56,191 bases of DNA, taken from assembly GCA_017639935.1 (NCBI GenBank), contig JAGFWP010000028.1, positions 1 to 56,191 on the forward strand, in the 5' to 3' direction. The position numbers were made by a program, and so were the translations under genes. Below, piece by piece: positions 1-7,932 of the stretch (position 1 is its first letter; every line of letters begins with the position of its first letter). The stretch is from Pelagibacteraceae bacterium. Its GTDB lineage: Bacteria > Pseudomonadota > Alphaproteobacteria > HIMB59 > GCA-002718135. The notes under the pieces were generated by a model. The model saw only the letters and a program-made list of their open reading frames with translations. It had not been told where the DNA came from and ran no database searches.

Positions 1-22
1 GCTTCGGCGGTCCTTTTTTTTT
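1..22 (+). terminator. right half of an intrinsic terminator or attenuator hairpin
   Basis: The window opens with GC, a TTCG tetraloop, GCGGTCC and then nine T. This is what the loop, 3' arm and U-tract of a rho-independent terminator look like; the matching 5' arm (GGACC) would lie just left of position 1 and is not seen. It sits 18 bp before a sugar ABC permease. In this family the binding-protein gene usually precedes the permease, so this may be the partial terminator that keeps binding-protein mRNA in excess. That role is inference. Confidence 0.5.
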
Positions 23-40
23 CAATTTTAATTAAAAAAA

Positions 41-1639
41 ATGGATCCCTCAACTACACAGCAACCACAAAGACAAGAATCGGATCGGCAGGCGAAAAAA
101 AAATGGTATAGCCCTATTCTAGCACGTCCAGAAATTGGACCAATAGGTGTCATGTTAATTCTTTTTGGATTGCTTGGGTACTTCTCTATTCCTGAAGGTC
201 AATTTTCTTTAAACCCTTTTTCCGGAGAGGGTTTTAATGCCCTTGGAATTAGAAATAATTTTAGGGTTATTTCTCAATTAGGAATTCTTGCACTTGGTGC
301 AGGGTTATTGATTATTGCTGGTGAGTTTGATCTTTCAATAGGTTCTATGGTTGGTTTTGCTGGGTGTGTTATGGCTATTACTTTGAAGTGGGGTTTTGCA
401 ATTGTTATTCCTTACATATCTTTTTCTGGCGGATTACATATTGAGACTTTAAAAATATTTCAAATAACAGACGTTTCACCTCTCACAGCTATATTTATAA
501 CATTGTGTTTTACATTGTCTTTTGGTTGGTTTCAGGGATGGTTAATTGTAAAAACAGGTATAGCGTCTTTTATTGTAACCCTAGGTGGATTATTTTTTTT
601 AAGAGGTCTCACTATGGTTTCCTTCCGTGCTTTTAATAAAGCTTTTTCTCAAACAGCTGGGTCAACAACTGTTACAGATTTACCTGATATAAAAAATATT
701 ATCAAAGTGCCAGGACATGGCGAGATGGAAAGAGAGGCAGCAAAAGCACTTCCTAACGAACAATTATTAGAAATTTTAAGCACTGTCCCCGCACAAACAA
801 TAGCTAAAATTACAGAAAAATTAACCTATGTTAATGAAAAAGTAGCGCTTTATAAAACCTTATCTAACAAATCAAAAATGATTCAAAGTTTAGAAAAATC
901 ACTTGAAGGTGCTAAAAAATCAAACAATGAATCTATGATAGAAATTTTAACAAAAAAAATTGAAGCAGGTATTAACGTTCCTGATGTTGCTGTAAAAGTT
1001 GTCACAGATATAGATATAACTAAAGCCTATATTGATACAATTACTACAGCGCGTCCCGTGGCTAATTTCTTTGGTGGCGATATAATGGAACCAGTATTTG
1101 ATTGGCTTTATTATACAGCTGATTGGAATGTAAACACGTATGGCAGACAGTTTGCTGAAGGCATGTATTCATGTTTAATGATTTGGTTTTTATTAGCGCT
1201 TGTTTGTTATTTTGTTTTAAGTCGCACACAAGCAGGAAACTGGATATATTCAACAGGTGGTAATTTAAGCGCAGCAAAGGCAAACGGCGTACCCACAAAT
1301 AAAGTAAAAATTTCATTATTTATGTTTACAGCTTTTTGTGCCACCATGTTTGCAGCGTGCCAGGTATTTGAAGTAAATACTTCTGATGCTGCGAAAGGAA
1401 ATCTAAAAGAACTCGAATCAATTGCTGCCGCTGTAATTGGAGGAGTGGTATTAACAGGTGGATTTGGAAATGTAGCTGGCATTATATTGGGAGCTATAAT
1501 CTTTGGAATTGCCAAGGAAGCCTTCTTCTATATCCCAGGTATTGACGGATCGTTCTACAGAGTTTTCTTGGGTGCTGTATTAGTATCAGCAGCCTTAACT
1601 AATGAAAATATTCGGAAAAGAATTATAGGTAGTGCATGA
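41..1639 (+). CDS. sugar ABC transporter permease (RbsC/FrcC family) with a large inserted domain
   Basis: Inner-membrane permease of a ribose/fructose/inositol-type ABC importer (BPD_transp_2 family). The hydrophobic core and family signatures are clear: GEFDLSIGSM near residues 94-103, GTP-independent segments GLFFLRGLTM near 183-192, and IAAAVIGGVVLTGGFG near 461-476. At 532 residues it is about 190 longer than usual family members. Most of the excess is a hydrophilic, Lys/Glu-rich, probably helical block at about residues 205-335, placed between two membrane segments. There is no Shine-Dalgarno; ATG follows an A-rich leader. Its stop overlaps the ATPase start by 4 bp (ATGA), so the two are translationally coupled. 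The cognate binding protein is not in the window. The substrate is not readable; the downstream epimerase and IolE-like genes suggest a sugar or cyclitol. Confidence 0.9.
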   Translation: MDPSTTQQPQRQESDRQAKKKWYSPILARPEIGPIGVMLILFGLLGYFSIPEGQFSLNPFSGEGFNALGIRNNFRVISQLGILALGAGLLIIAGEFDLSIGSMVGFAGCVMAITLKWGFAIVIPYISFSGGLHIETLKIFQITDVSPLTAIFITLCFTLSFGWFQGWLIVKTGIASFIVTLGGLFFLRGLTMVSFRAFNKAFSQTAGSTTVTDLPDIKNIIKVPGHGEMEREAAKALPNEQLLEILSTVPAQTIAKITEKLTYVNEKVALYKTLSNKSKMIQSLEKSLEGAKKSNNESMIEILTKKIEAGINVPDVAVKVVTDIDITKAYIDTITTARPVANFFGGDIMEPVFDWLYYTADWNVNTYGRQFAEGMYSCLMIWFLLALVCYFVLSRTQAGNWIYSTGGNLSAAKANGVPTNKVKISLFMFTAFCATMFAACQVFEVNTSDAAKGNLKELESIAAAVIGGVVLTGGFGNVAGIILGAIIFGIAKEAFFYIPGIDGSFYRVFLGAVLVSAALTNENIRKRIIGSA

Positions 1640-2427
1640 CGATTGATAGTTCAAAAAAACCTCTTATTGAAATTACAGATCTTGTAAAAAAGTTTGGTAA
1701 TTTTACTGCTTTAAACGGGGTTTCGCTTGATGTGTATCCAGGAGAAGTACATGCATTACTAGGTGATAATGGTGCTGGAAAATCCACACTAATAAAAATT
1801 CTTTCTGGCGTTCATCCTGCAACAAGTGGAAAAATTTATGTTGATAGTCAAGAAGTTAAATTTACTACTCCTCGTCAAGCATCTGATTTAGGTATTGGTA
1901 CGGTTTATCAAGATCTAGCATTAAATGCATTAACATCGGTTACAAGAAATTTTTTTCTTGGAAGGGAGCTTAAAAAAGGTCCTGGGCCTTTTGGAATTAT
2001 GCAAAAGAAAGAGATGAATGAAATTACTGTTATAGAAATGGCTAAGATAGGAATTGATATTTCAGATCCTGAACAACCGGTAGGAACAATGTCAGGTGGT
2101 CAACGACAAACATTAGCGATTGCAAGAGCTATATACTTTGGTGCTAAAATACTAATTCTTGATGAGCCAACTTCAGCATTAGGTCAAAAACAACAAATGG
2201 AAGTGTTAAAAACCATTAAAGATGTTCAAAAACTTGGACATATTGCAATTATTTTAATAACTCATAATGAAATCCATGCTCGTCTAATTTCGGATCGTTA
2301 TACTTTTTTAAGTCTTGGTGAGGTTATTGGAAGAGGGATGGCAGAAGAGCTTGGAGGAGATGATATTAAAAGGCTGATGGCCGGAGGAGCTGAAATTGGA
2401 GATCTTAGAAAAGAGTTAACAAATTAA
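1636..2427 (+). CDS. sugar ABC transporter ATP-binding protein (single NBD, FrcA-like)
   Basis: Cytoplasmic ATPase that powers the adjacent permease. Walker A GDNGAGKST is at residues 43-51; the LSGGQ-equivalent is MSGGQRQ, followed by the Walker B ILILDEPTSALG and the switch histidine in ITHNE. At 263 residues it has one nucleotide-binding domain, as in FrcA of fructose-type importers, rather than the tandem ~500-residue RbsA form. It would therefore work as a homodimer. The start overlaps the permease stop as ATGA. No partner gene follows directly; a 135-bp gap with a promoter-like sequence separates it from the dioxygenase gene. Confidence 0.93.
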   Translation: MTIDSSKKPLIEITDLVKKFGNFTALNGVSLDVYPGEVHALLGDNGAGKSTLIKILSGVHPATSGKIYVDSQEVKFTTPRQASDLGIGTVYQDLALNALTSVTRNFFLGRELKKGPGPFGIMQKKEMNEITVIEMAKIGIDISDPEQPVGTMSGGQRQTLAIARAIYFGAKILILDEPTSALGQKQQMEVLKTIKDVQKLGHIAIILITHNEIHARLISDRYTFLSLGEVIGRGMAEELGGDDIKRLMAGGAEIGDLRKELTN

Positions 2428-2513
2428 TAAATTCATACTTTGCTTATTTTTTGGTTTTCTAATTTTTATCTATTAAAATTATATATTTCTTATTTATTCT
2501 ATAAATGAATTTA

Positions 2514-2541
2514 TTGATGAAGATAAAAAAGTCTTTATAAT
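2514..2541 (+). promoter_or_regulatory. candidate sigma-70-type promoter for the PhyH-desaturase-dehydrogenase genes
   Basis: TTGATG at 2514-2519 and a perfect TATAAT at 2536-2541 are separated by 16 bp, about 22 bp upstream of the ATG at 2563. The gap 2428-2562 is otherwise plain AT-rich DNA. In DNA this AT-rich such matches arise by chance, so support is modest. Confidence 0.35.
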
Positions 2542-2562
2542 TAAAAGTTGAAATTATAAACA

Positions 2563-3414
2563 ATGCTTGTTTTTGATAAGAATAATTTAGATAAACAAAA
2601 AGCACTTACTGAATTAATTGAAGGTGGGGGCGTTATAGCGATTAAAGATGTTTATTCACAAAATCAAATTAAGGAAGCAAGAGAAATTGTTAATCAACAT
2701 GCTGACACTCAAGAACAAAAAGAAACACATTTTAATGCAGAGGCAGATGATTGTGGAAAAATAAATTTACAACAAAGAGTCTGGAATCTTTTTGGTAAAG
2801 GGGAAGTATTTTCAGACATAATTACTGAGGATATAATATTTAATTTGATGTCTACATTTCTAGGCACTGAATTTATATGTGGTTCTTACTGTGCAAGTAG
2901 ACTTTTACCAGGAGCTCTCGGCCAAGAGTTGCATTTAGATTATCCCTATTGGGATTTTTATAAAGAAGAAACTTTTCCTATGGGATTAAACTCTACTTTC
3001 CCTCAAAATTGCCAGGGCGCTATACCCCTAGATGATTGTTCTGAACTTTCAGGAGCAACAGCTTATTGCCCTGGTTCTCAAAAAAAATTACATTACCCAA
3101 CCAAAGAAGACGATAAATCAAACATAAAACAAATGTTAGGAAAACCAGGTGATTTAGTTTTTTTTAATGGCAATACATGGCATGGAGCTATGCCTAATAA
3201 GTCATCTCATCAGAGAGCTGTTTTATTAATTGAATTTTTACCTAAATATGTCAAACCTGTGGAAGAACTTTTATCTTATCTTGATGAAGAATTTTTAAAA
3301 AATTGTTCTGAAAGAGTTAGACAATTATTGGGATTAAATTATCATTATCCTAAAAAAATGGATTCTAGTAAAATGACCAATGACATTGGCTTAGGATACA
3401 AAGCTAAAAATTGA
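2563..3414 (+). CDS. phytanoyl-CoA dioxygenase family (PhyH) Fe(II)/2-oxoglutarate oxygenase
   Basis: A 283-residue cupin-fold oxygenase of the PhyH family, expected to hydroxylate a small molecule using Fe(II), O2 and 2-oxoglutarate. The iron facial triad is visible: HLD with H124 and D126, and the distal H207 in NTWHGAMPN. R218, eleven residues later, is placed to bind 2-oxoglutarate. PhyH members act on very diverse substrates (acyl-CoAs, ectoine, phosphonates, amines), so the substrate cannot be named. It heads a co-directional run with a membrane di-iron enzyme and an NAD(P)-dependent dehydrogenase, 33 bp and 1 bp apart. That pattern suggests successive oxidations of one compound (inference). 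Confidence 0.85.
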   Translation: MLVFDKNNLDKQKALTELIEGGGVIAIKDVYSQNQIKEAREIVNQHADTQEQKETHFNAEADDCGKINLQQRVWNLFGKGEVFSDIITEDIIFNLMSTFLGTEFICGSYCASRLLPGALGQELHLDYPYWDFYKEETFPMGLNSTFPQNCQGAIPLDDCSELSGATAYCPGSQKKLHYPTKEDDKSNIKQMLGKPGDLVFFNGNTWHGAMPNKSSHQRAVLLIEFLPKYVKPVEELLSYLDEEFLKNCSERVRQLLGLNYHYPKKMDSSKMTNDIGLGYKAKN

Positions 3415-3447
3415 ATTTTATTTTTTATTCACTATAGTTAGCATTTT

Positions 3448-4443
3448 ATGGATATAAATTTAAATAAATGGTATCGATGCACTGTTGATAAAAATGAATT
3501 CAGTAAACTCTGTCATAAATCTAACTGGTCTGGATTCAAACATACAACCATTTTTTTTGGAAGTTTATTTTTTTTCGGCTATTTAGCTTTTATTACCTGG
3601 GGCACTTGGTGGAGTGTTCTATTTTTTTTAATTTATGGAAACATTTACGCATGTAGCGACTCTATGTGGCATGAGACAAGTCATAGAACAGCCTTTAAAT
3701 CAAAGTTCTGGAATGATTTTTTCTATCAAATTTCGAGTTATATGAATAATTTCGAACCTGTTCGATGGCGTTATTCACACTTTAAACATCATAGTTTTAC
3801 AGCCTTTAATGATCCTTTTGATTTTGAAATTGTTATACGAAAACCTATTGATTTGTTCTATTTTTTTTCTTTTTTTATTCCTTTTTTTCAGAATATTTTT
3901 TTTATTCACAAATCACTTCAAGTCGAAACTTTAAAGCATGCCCTGGGTTTTACGACAGATGTTATGGCTCAATGTATTCCTGAAGAGAAACGTTCCAAAT
4001 GTCGTAACTCTGCGCGTATACATGTTGCTATTTGGATTGGAGCAATTATTCTTTCCATAATCTTCAAATCATGGTTTCCAGTTTTATACATTGTACTACC
4101 TGGAATTTATGGCGCGACCTTAAACAAATTATTTGGTCTTACTCAACATACAGGCTTAGAGGTTAATATTAAGGATCACCGATATAGTTCGAGAACAGTT
4201 TATATTAATCCCATATTTAGTTTTCTTTATTGGCATATGGAATATCATATTGAGCATCATATGTTTCCAACAGTTCCATCATATAATTTAAAAAAATTAC
4301 ATAATCTAATTAAGGAACAACTACCTCCGCCAAAAAAAGGTTTGTGGGATGCCTATAAAGAAATCATATTGACTCTCATAAAACAAGCAAAAAATCCTAA
4401 CTACAAAATTAAAATAAATGTACCCAATCCTCAGTTAAAATAA
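3448..4443 (+). CDS. membrane di-iron fatty acid desaturase/hydroxylase family protein
   Basis: Integral membrane protein with the three histidine boxes of type 1 desaturases: HETSH (75-79), HFKHH (111-115) and HIEHH (267-271), plus an extra QHTG at 233-236. Hydrophobic segments flank the boxes (about 34-65 and 190-222), as in alkane hydroxylase/desaturase-like enzymes. The 331-residue length is normal. It may desaturate or hydroxylate a lipid or a small amphiphile; the family does not settle which. It lies 33 bp after the PhyH oxygenase and ends 1 bp before the Gfo/Idh/MocA gene, so it is very likely in the same transcript. Whether it acts in the same pathway is inference. Confidence 0.85.
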   Translation: MDINLNKWYRCTVDKNEFSKLCHKSNWSGFKHTTIFFGSLFFFGYLAFITWGTWWSVLFFLIYGNIYACSDSMWHETSHRTAFKSKFWNDFFYQISSYMNNFEPVRWRYSHFKHHSFTAFNDPFDFEIVIRKPIDLFYFFSFFIPFFQNIFFIHKSLQVETLKHALGFTTDVMAQCIPEEKRSKCRNSARIHVAIWIGAIILSIIFKSWFPVLYIVLPGIYGATLNKLFGLTQHTGLEVNIKDHRYSSRTVYINPIFSFLYWHMEYHIEHHMFPTVPSYNLKKLHNLIKEQLPPPKKGLWDAYKEIILTLIKQAKNPNYKIKINVPNPQLK

Positions 4444-4444
4444 A

Positions 4445-5593
4445 ATGTCAAAAATTGGTTTAATAGGGTGCGGCCATATCTCTGAAACCTATTTTAGGAG
4501 CCAGAATTACTTTAATAACATTAATATTGTAGCTTGTGCTGATATTAACATTGAAGCTGCAAATAAATGCGCTCAAGAATATAATATTGAAGCTAAAAGT
4601 GTTGATGAACTTTTGGCAGATGGGGAGATAGATGTTGTTTTGAATTTGACAAATCCTACGTCACATTACGAAACAATTAAAAAAACACTACTTTCGAATA
4701 AACATTCTTATTGTGAGAAACCACTCTCAATATCATTTGAGCAAGGAAAAGAATTATTTGATGTTGCAAATGAAAAAAATCTTTATTTAGGAAATGCGCC
4801 AGATACTTTTTTAGGTGGAGGTGGCCAATTGACTAAACAAATTATAGATAGTGGCGAAGTTGGAGAAATTAAATTAGGAAATTTTATCTTTGCATTTCCT
4901 GGCGTCCAATCATGGCATCCAAATCCAGAACCATGGTTTCAAGAAGGCGGTGGACCTGTCTTGGATATGGGTCCATATTTTTTTACGATGTTGGTGAATC
5001 TTTTAGGCTCTGCAAAAAGTGTTAGAGCACAAGCAACAACTGTTAGTGAATATAGAGAAATCGGCGAAGGGCCAAAAAAAGGCAATAAATTTAAAGTAGA
5101 GATACCAACCTCTTATATGGTGGTTATAGAGTTTAACAATAAAACTAAAATACAGGGATTTATTTCTTTTGATGTCATTAATCACCAGAGAAATCATATG
5201 GAATTTTATGGCACAAAGGGCTCAATCATTGGACCTGATCCTAATATGTTCGGGGGGCCTATTTTAGTATCTCTTAGAGAGGGCGGTGAATGGAAAGAAC
5301 ATTCTACAGAAAATATGAAATTAGGAAAAACAAATATATTTAATCAAAGCGGAAGATCAAACGAAGCACCTACAAATGCAAATTACAGGGGTGTTGGCTT
5401 ATCAGAGATGATCTATAGCATTGAAAATAATAAAAAACATAGGTGTAATGGAGAGTTAGCATTGCATGTGTTGGATATAATAGATTCAACAATTCTAGCA
5501 GCAAAAACTTCAAAACAAACAAAGATGAGAACAAGTTGTGAAAAACCAAGATATTTTTCTGAAGAAGAAATTTCATCATTGATAAAATCTTAA
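4445..5593 (+). CDS. Gfo/Idh/MocA family NAD(P)-dependent oxidoreductase
   Basis: A 382-residue dehydrogenase of the glucose-fructose oxidoreductase/inositol 2-dehydrogenase/MocA superfamily. The N-terminal Rossmann fold starts with GLIGCGHIS (5-13), the conserved EKP lies in YCEKPLS, and the substrate domain carries GGGPVLDMGPYF. In that last motif a Tyr occupies the position that is the catalytic His in inositol dehydrogenases of the classic IolG type. It belongs to the MocA branch reading D-x-G-P-Y, which works on sugars and derivatives. With an IolE-like dehydratase 2.3 kb downstream, a sugar or inositol ketone-forming step is plausible, but the variant motif argues against calling it iolG. 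Confidence 0.88.
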   Translation: MSKIGLIGCGHISETYFRSQNYFNNINIVACADINIEAANKCAQEYNIEAKSVDELLADGEIDVVLNLTNPTSHYETIKKTLLSNKHSYCEKPLSISFEQGKELFDVANEKNLYLGNAPDTFLGGGGQLTKQIIDSGEVGEIKLGNFIFAFPGVQSWHPNPEPWFQEGGGPVLDMGPYFFTMLVNLLGSAKSVRAQATTVSEYREIGEGPKKGNKFKVEIPTSYMVVIEFNNKTKIQGFISFDVINHQRNHMEFYGTKGSIIGPDPNMFGGPILVSLREGGEWKEHSTENMKLGKTNIFNQSGRSNEAPTNANYRGVGLSEMIYSIENNKKHRCNGELALHVLDIIDSTILAAKTSKQTKMRTSCEKPRYFSEEEISSLIKS

Positions 5594-5632
5594 ATAACAT
5601 CTCCAAAGAACGTACTGATATTATTTTTTTGA

Positions 5633-5672
5633 AGAGAAAAATAATTGAAGTTTCTAATTATTTATTTTCTCT
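5633..5672 (+). terminator. AT-rich inverted repeat after the dehydrogenase gene
   Basis: AGAGAAAA at 5633-5640 pairs with TTTTCTCT at 5665-5672, and ATAATT at 5641-5646 pairs with AATTAT at 5656-5661. A 3-base bulge sits in the right arm and the loop is 9 bases. It lies in the 111-bp gap between the dehydrogenase and the EamA transporter. It lacks a GC-rich stem and a T-tract, so it is only a possible mRNA 3'-end or stabilising hairpin. Confidence 0.3.
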
Positions 5673-5704
5673 AAATCATTTAAAGAATGATATATAACCA
5701 ATAA

Positions 5705-6586
5705 ATGAAAGTCGTATTGTTTGGAATTTTATTAATTTGTTTGAATACTATTAGCGGCTCTTCTTTTGATGCTATCACAAAATTTTTAAGTTCTAGTAAT
5801 TATAAATGGTATCATTATTATTCTATTGGAAATATTTTTTCCCTAATTGTTTTTTTATTTTATTTAAATTTTGTTGGTGGAATTAAAAAACATATAATTT
5901 TGAAAAATAAAAGAAATTATTTTATACCTCTTGCTCGGGGTATTACTTTTATACCTATACCACTCTTTGTTTTTTTTTCACTTAAAGAAATTCCAATAAG
6001 TATTTTTACAACAGTTTTAATGACAACTCCTTTTTATATTTTTATTTTTTCAAGAATTATACAAAATGAAAAAATCATTACTAAAGACTGGATAACATTA
6101 TTTATTGGGTTTACAGGAGTGATTCTAGTACTTAAACCTTTTTTAACAGTATTTAATTTTTTTTTATTATTAGTTGTTATTGTTGCAGTTTATAACGCAT
6201 TAACAAATATTATAGTTAGTAAATATTCAAAAAAAGCAAGCGCTTATGGATTTACATTTTATAATATTTTACCATTGACAATTTTTTCAGCTTTTTTTTT
6301 GATTGTTGATCCAATAATTCCCTCACGCAATGAATTAATTTTAATTTTTTCCGCAGGCTTATTTATGTTTTTAGCAATTTTGTTTTGGACAGTGGCATTT
6401 CATATAGCTGGCAAATATAGTAGAATTATTAGCCCCTTTTTGTTTACTCAAATTTTGTGGGCAAGCTTATTTGGCAATATTTTTTTTTCTGAAAGTCTAG
6501 ATACCTTATCTATTTTTGGTATTTCATTAATTATTTTGTCTGGAACTATCCTTTTATACAAAACATACACAAAATATATAAGTTAG
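5705..6586 (+). CDS. EamA/DMT family membrane transporter
   Basis: A 293-residue polytopic protein, hydrophobic throughout, with a pattern compatible with the ten helices (two EamA repeats) of the drug/metabolite transporter superfamily. Family-like features are the N-terminal SSFDAITKFLSS, the LARGITFIPIPL segment and the mid-protein LFIGFTGVILVLKP that ends the first repeat. Members export amino acids, nucleosides and other small metabolites; no substrate can be read from the sequence. It follows the dioxygenase/desaturase/dehydrogenase run by 111 bp on the same strand and converges with the glyoxalase gene 29 bp downstream. It may export an intermediate of the neighbouring pathway (speculative). 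Confidence 0.8.
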   Translation: MKVVLFGILLICLNTISGSSFDAITKFLSSSNYKWYHYYSIGNIFSLIVFLFYLNFVGGIKKHIILKNKRNYFIPLARGITFIPIPLFVFFSLKEIPISIFTTVLMTTPFYIFIFSRIIQNEKIITKDWITLFIGFTGVILVLKPFLTVFNFFLLLVVIVAVYNALTNIIVSKYSKKASAYGFTFYNILPLTIFSAFFLIVDPIIPSRNELILIFSAGLFMFLAILFWTVAFHIAGKYSRIISPFLFTQILWASLFGNIFFSESLDTLSIFGISLIILSGTILLYKTYTKYIS

Positions 6587-6615
6587 CCAGGTTGGCCTAG
6601 AAAGTTGGTACTGAA

Positions 6616-7041
6616 TTACCAAGTCCCACTATTTTCCATTGATTGCCAGGGTTCTTTAATAGGCAATGCTCCACCTTCTTGAAGTATTTCAATGGAGATA
6701 CCATCAGGTGATTTGATGAACGCCATATGACCATCACGGGGAGGACGGTTGATGATAACGCCGTTTTCCATTAATTTATCACATGTTTCATAAATATTTT
6801 TAACGCTATAAGCCAGATGACCAAAGTTACGTCCTTCAGTATACTCTTCTGGGTTCCAATTATAAGTGAGCTCCAGAAGGGCATGCCGATCATCACTATT
6901 TTCAGCACCAAGAAAAATTAGAGTAAATCTACCTTTTTCATTTTCTATTCTTTTTATCTCCTTAAGTCCAAGTTTATCACAATAAAAATTCAGTGAATCC
7001 TCAATGTTTTGGACTCGGACCATTGTATGCAGATATTTCAT
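6616..7041 (-). CDS. gloA: lactoylglutathione lyase (glyoxalase I, VOC superfamily)
   Basis: Converts the hemithioacetal of methylglyoxal and glutathione to S-lactoylglutathione. The 141-residue chain has two VOC modules. The four metal ligands of glyoxalase I fit at H5 (LHTMVRV), E57 (LLELTY), H75 (FGHLAYSV) and E118 (ISIEIL). The FYCDKLGLKE and SPDGISIE segments are typical of GloA. It is a single gene transcribed against its neighbours, converging on the EamA gene and diverging from the aldolase. Methylglyoxal detoxification would fit beside a sugar-cleaving aldolase pathway. An imperfect hairpin, TTGGTA 6605-6610 with TACCAA 6617-6622, spans its stop codon. Confidence 0.9.
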   Translation of the reverse strand: MKYLHTMVRVQNIEDSLNFYCDKLGLKEIKRIENEKGRFTLIFLGAENSDDRHALLELTYNWNPEEYTEGRNFGHLAYSVKNIYETCDKLMENGVIINRPPRDGHMAFIKSPDGISIEILQEGGALPIKEPWQSMENSGTW

Positions 7042-7140
7042 TAGCTATAATGTTCTTTACTGTTAATTAAAGATTAATGTTATAAAATTATTTAGTATAA
7101 AAACCTAGATATAATTTTAAATTTTCATTATTAGATCCAT

Positions 7141-7929
7141 ATGTTTAAGAACTCTATTTTAGATATTTGGAAAAGTGGTAAAGCAGCTATCAATGGTTGG
7201 CTATCCATTCCTAATAGTTTTACTGCCGAAAGCATGTCCAAAATGGGATGGGATTCTTTAACTATTGACTTGCAGCACGGCATTAATGATTATTCCACGT
7301 CCATATCCATGCTTCAGGCAATTGCTAATTCCCCCACGATTCCTTTTGCCAGGGTTCCTTGGAATGAGCCTGGAATAATTATGAAAATGCTTGATGCTGG
7401 CACGTGCGGAATTATAGCACCTATGGTTAACAATAAAGAAGAGTGCGAAAGATTTGTTTCTTATTGCTATTATCCCCCCTTGGGTCAAAGAAGTTTCGGC
7501 CCTATCAGAGCTCAGCTGGTTTATGGGTCAGATTATATCCAAAACGCGAATTCTCAAATCATAACGCTAGCAATGATTGAAACTAAAGAGGCTGTCGATA
7601 ATCTTGATGAAATATTATCTGTTGAGAATCTAAATGGCGTTTACATAGGGCCCGCTGATATGAGTTTAGCCTATGGCTTAAAACCTCAATTTGATGTCAA
7701 AGAAGATCCTGTGTTTTCAAATATTAAATTAATAGTCAATAAAGCTAAAGAACACGGTAAAATCGCAGGCATTCATAATGGAACCACTCAATACGCAAAA
7801 GAAATGATGGCCCTTGGTTATCAGTTTATTACCATATCATCAGATTATAGGGCAATGTCATCATTTGCTCAAAACATTGTCAAAGAAATGAAAGAAATAA
7901 AAGAACTGAAAGAGAGCTCCAGTTATTAA
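7141..7929 (+). CDS. HpcH/HpaI family class II aldolase
   Basis: Metal-dependent aldolase that cleaves 2-keto-3-deoxy acids (as in 2-dehydro-3-deoxyglucarate or 4-hydroxy-2-oxoheptanedioate aldolases) to pyruvate plus an aldehyde. It has the family's conserved residues: H46 in TIDLQHG, R71 in FARVPW, E147 in MIETKEA and D173 in GPADMS. These are the catalytic base, the pyruvate-binding Arg and the two metal ligands. Length (262) is typical. It lies between two opposite-strand genes. Its product pyruvate and the adjacent IolE-like dehydratase and aldose epimerase point to breakdown of a sugar acid or cyclitol. Confidence 0.9.
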   Translation: MFKNSILDIWKSGKAAINGWLSIPNSFTAESMSKMGWDSLTIDLQHGINDYSTSISMLQAIANSPTIPFARVPWNEPGIIMKMLDAGTCGIIAPMVNNKEECERFVSYCYYPPLGQRSFGPIRAQLVYGSDYIQNANSQIITLAMIETKEAVDNLDEILSVENLNGVYIGPADMSLAYGLKPQFDVKEDPVFSNIKLIVNKAKEHGKIAGIHNGTTQYAKEMMALGYQFITISSDYRAMSSFAQNIVKEMKEIKELKESSSY

Positions 7930-7932
7930 ACA

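Noticed and set aside
1062..1515. Antisense open frames inside the permease gene and similar ones elsewhere (for example 39735-39935, 48539-48790)
   Set aside because: They have no family motifs, no ribosome sites and biased composition; they are shadows of the real genes on the other strand.
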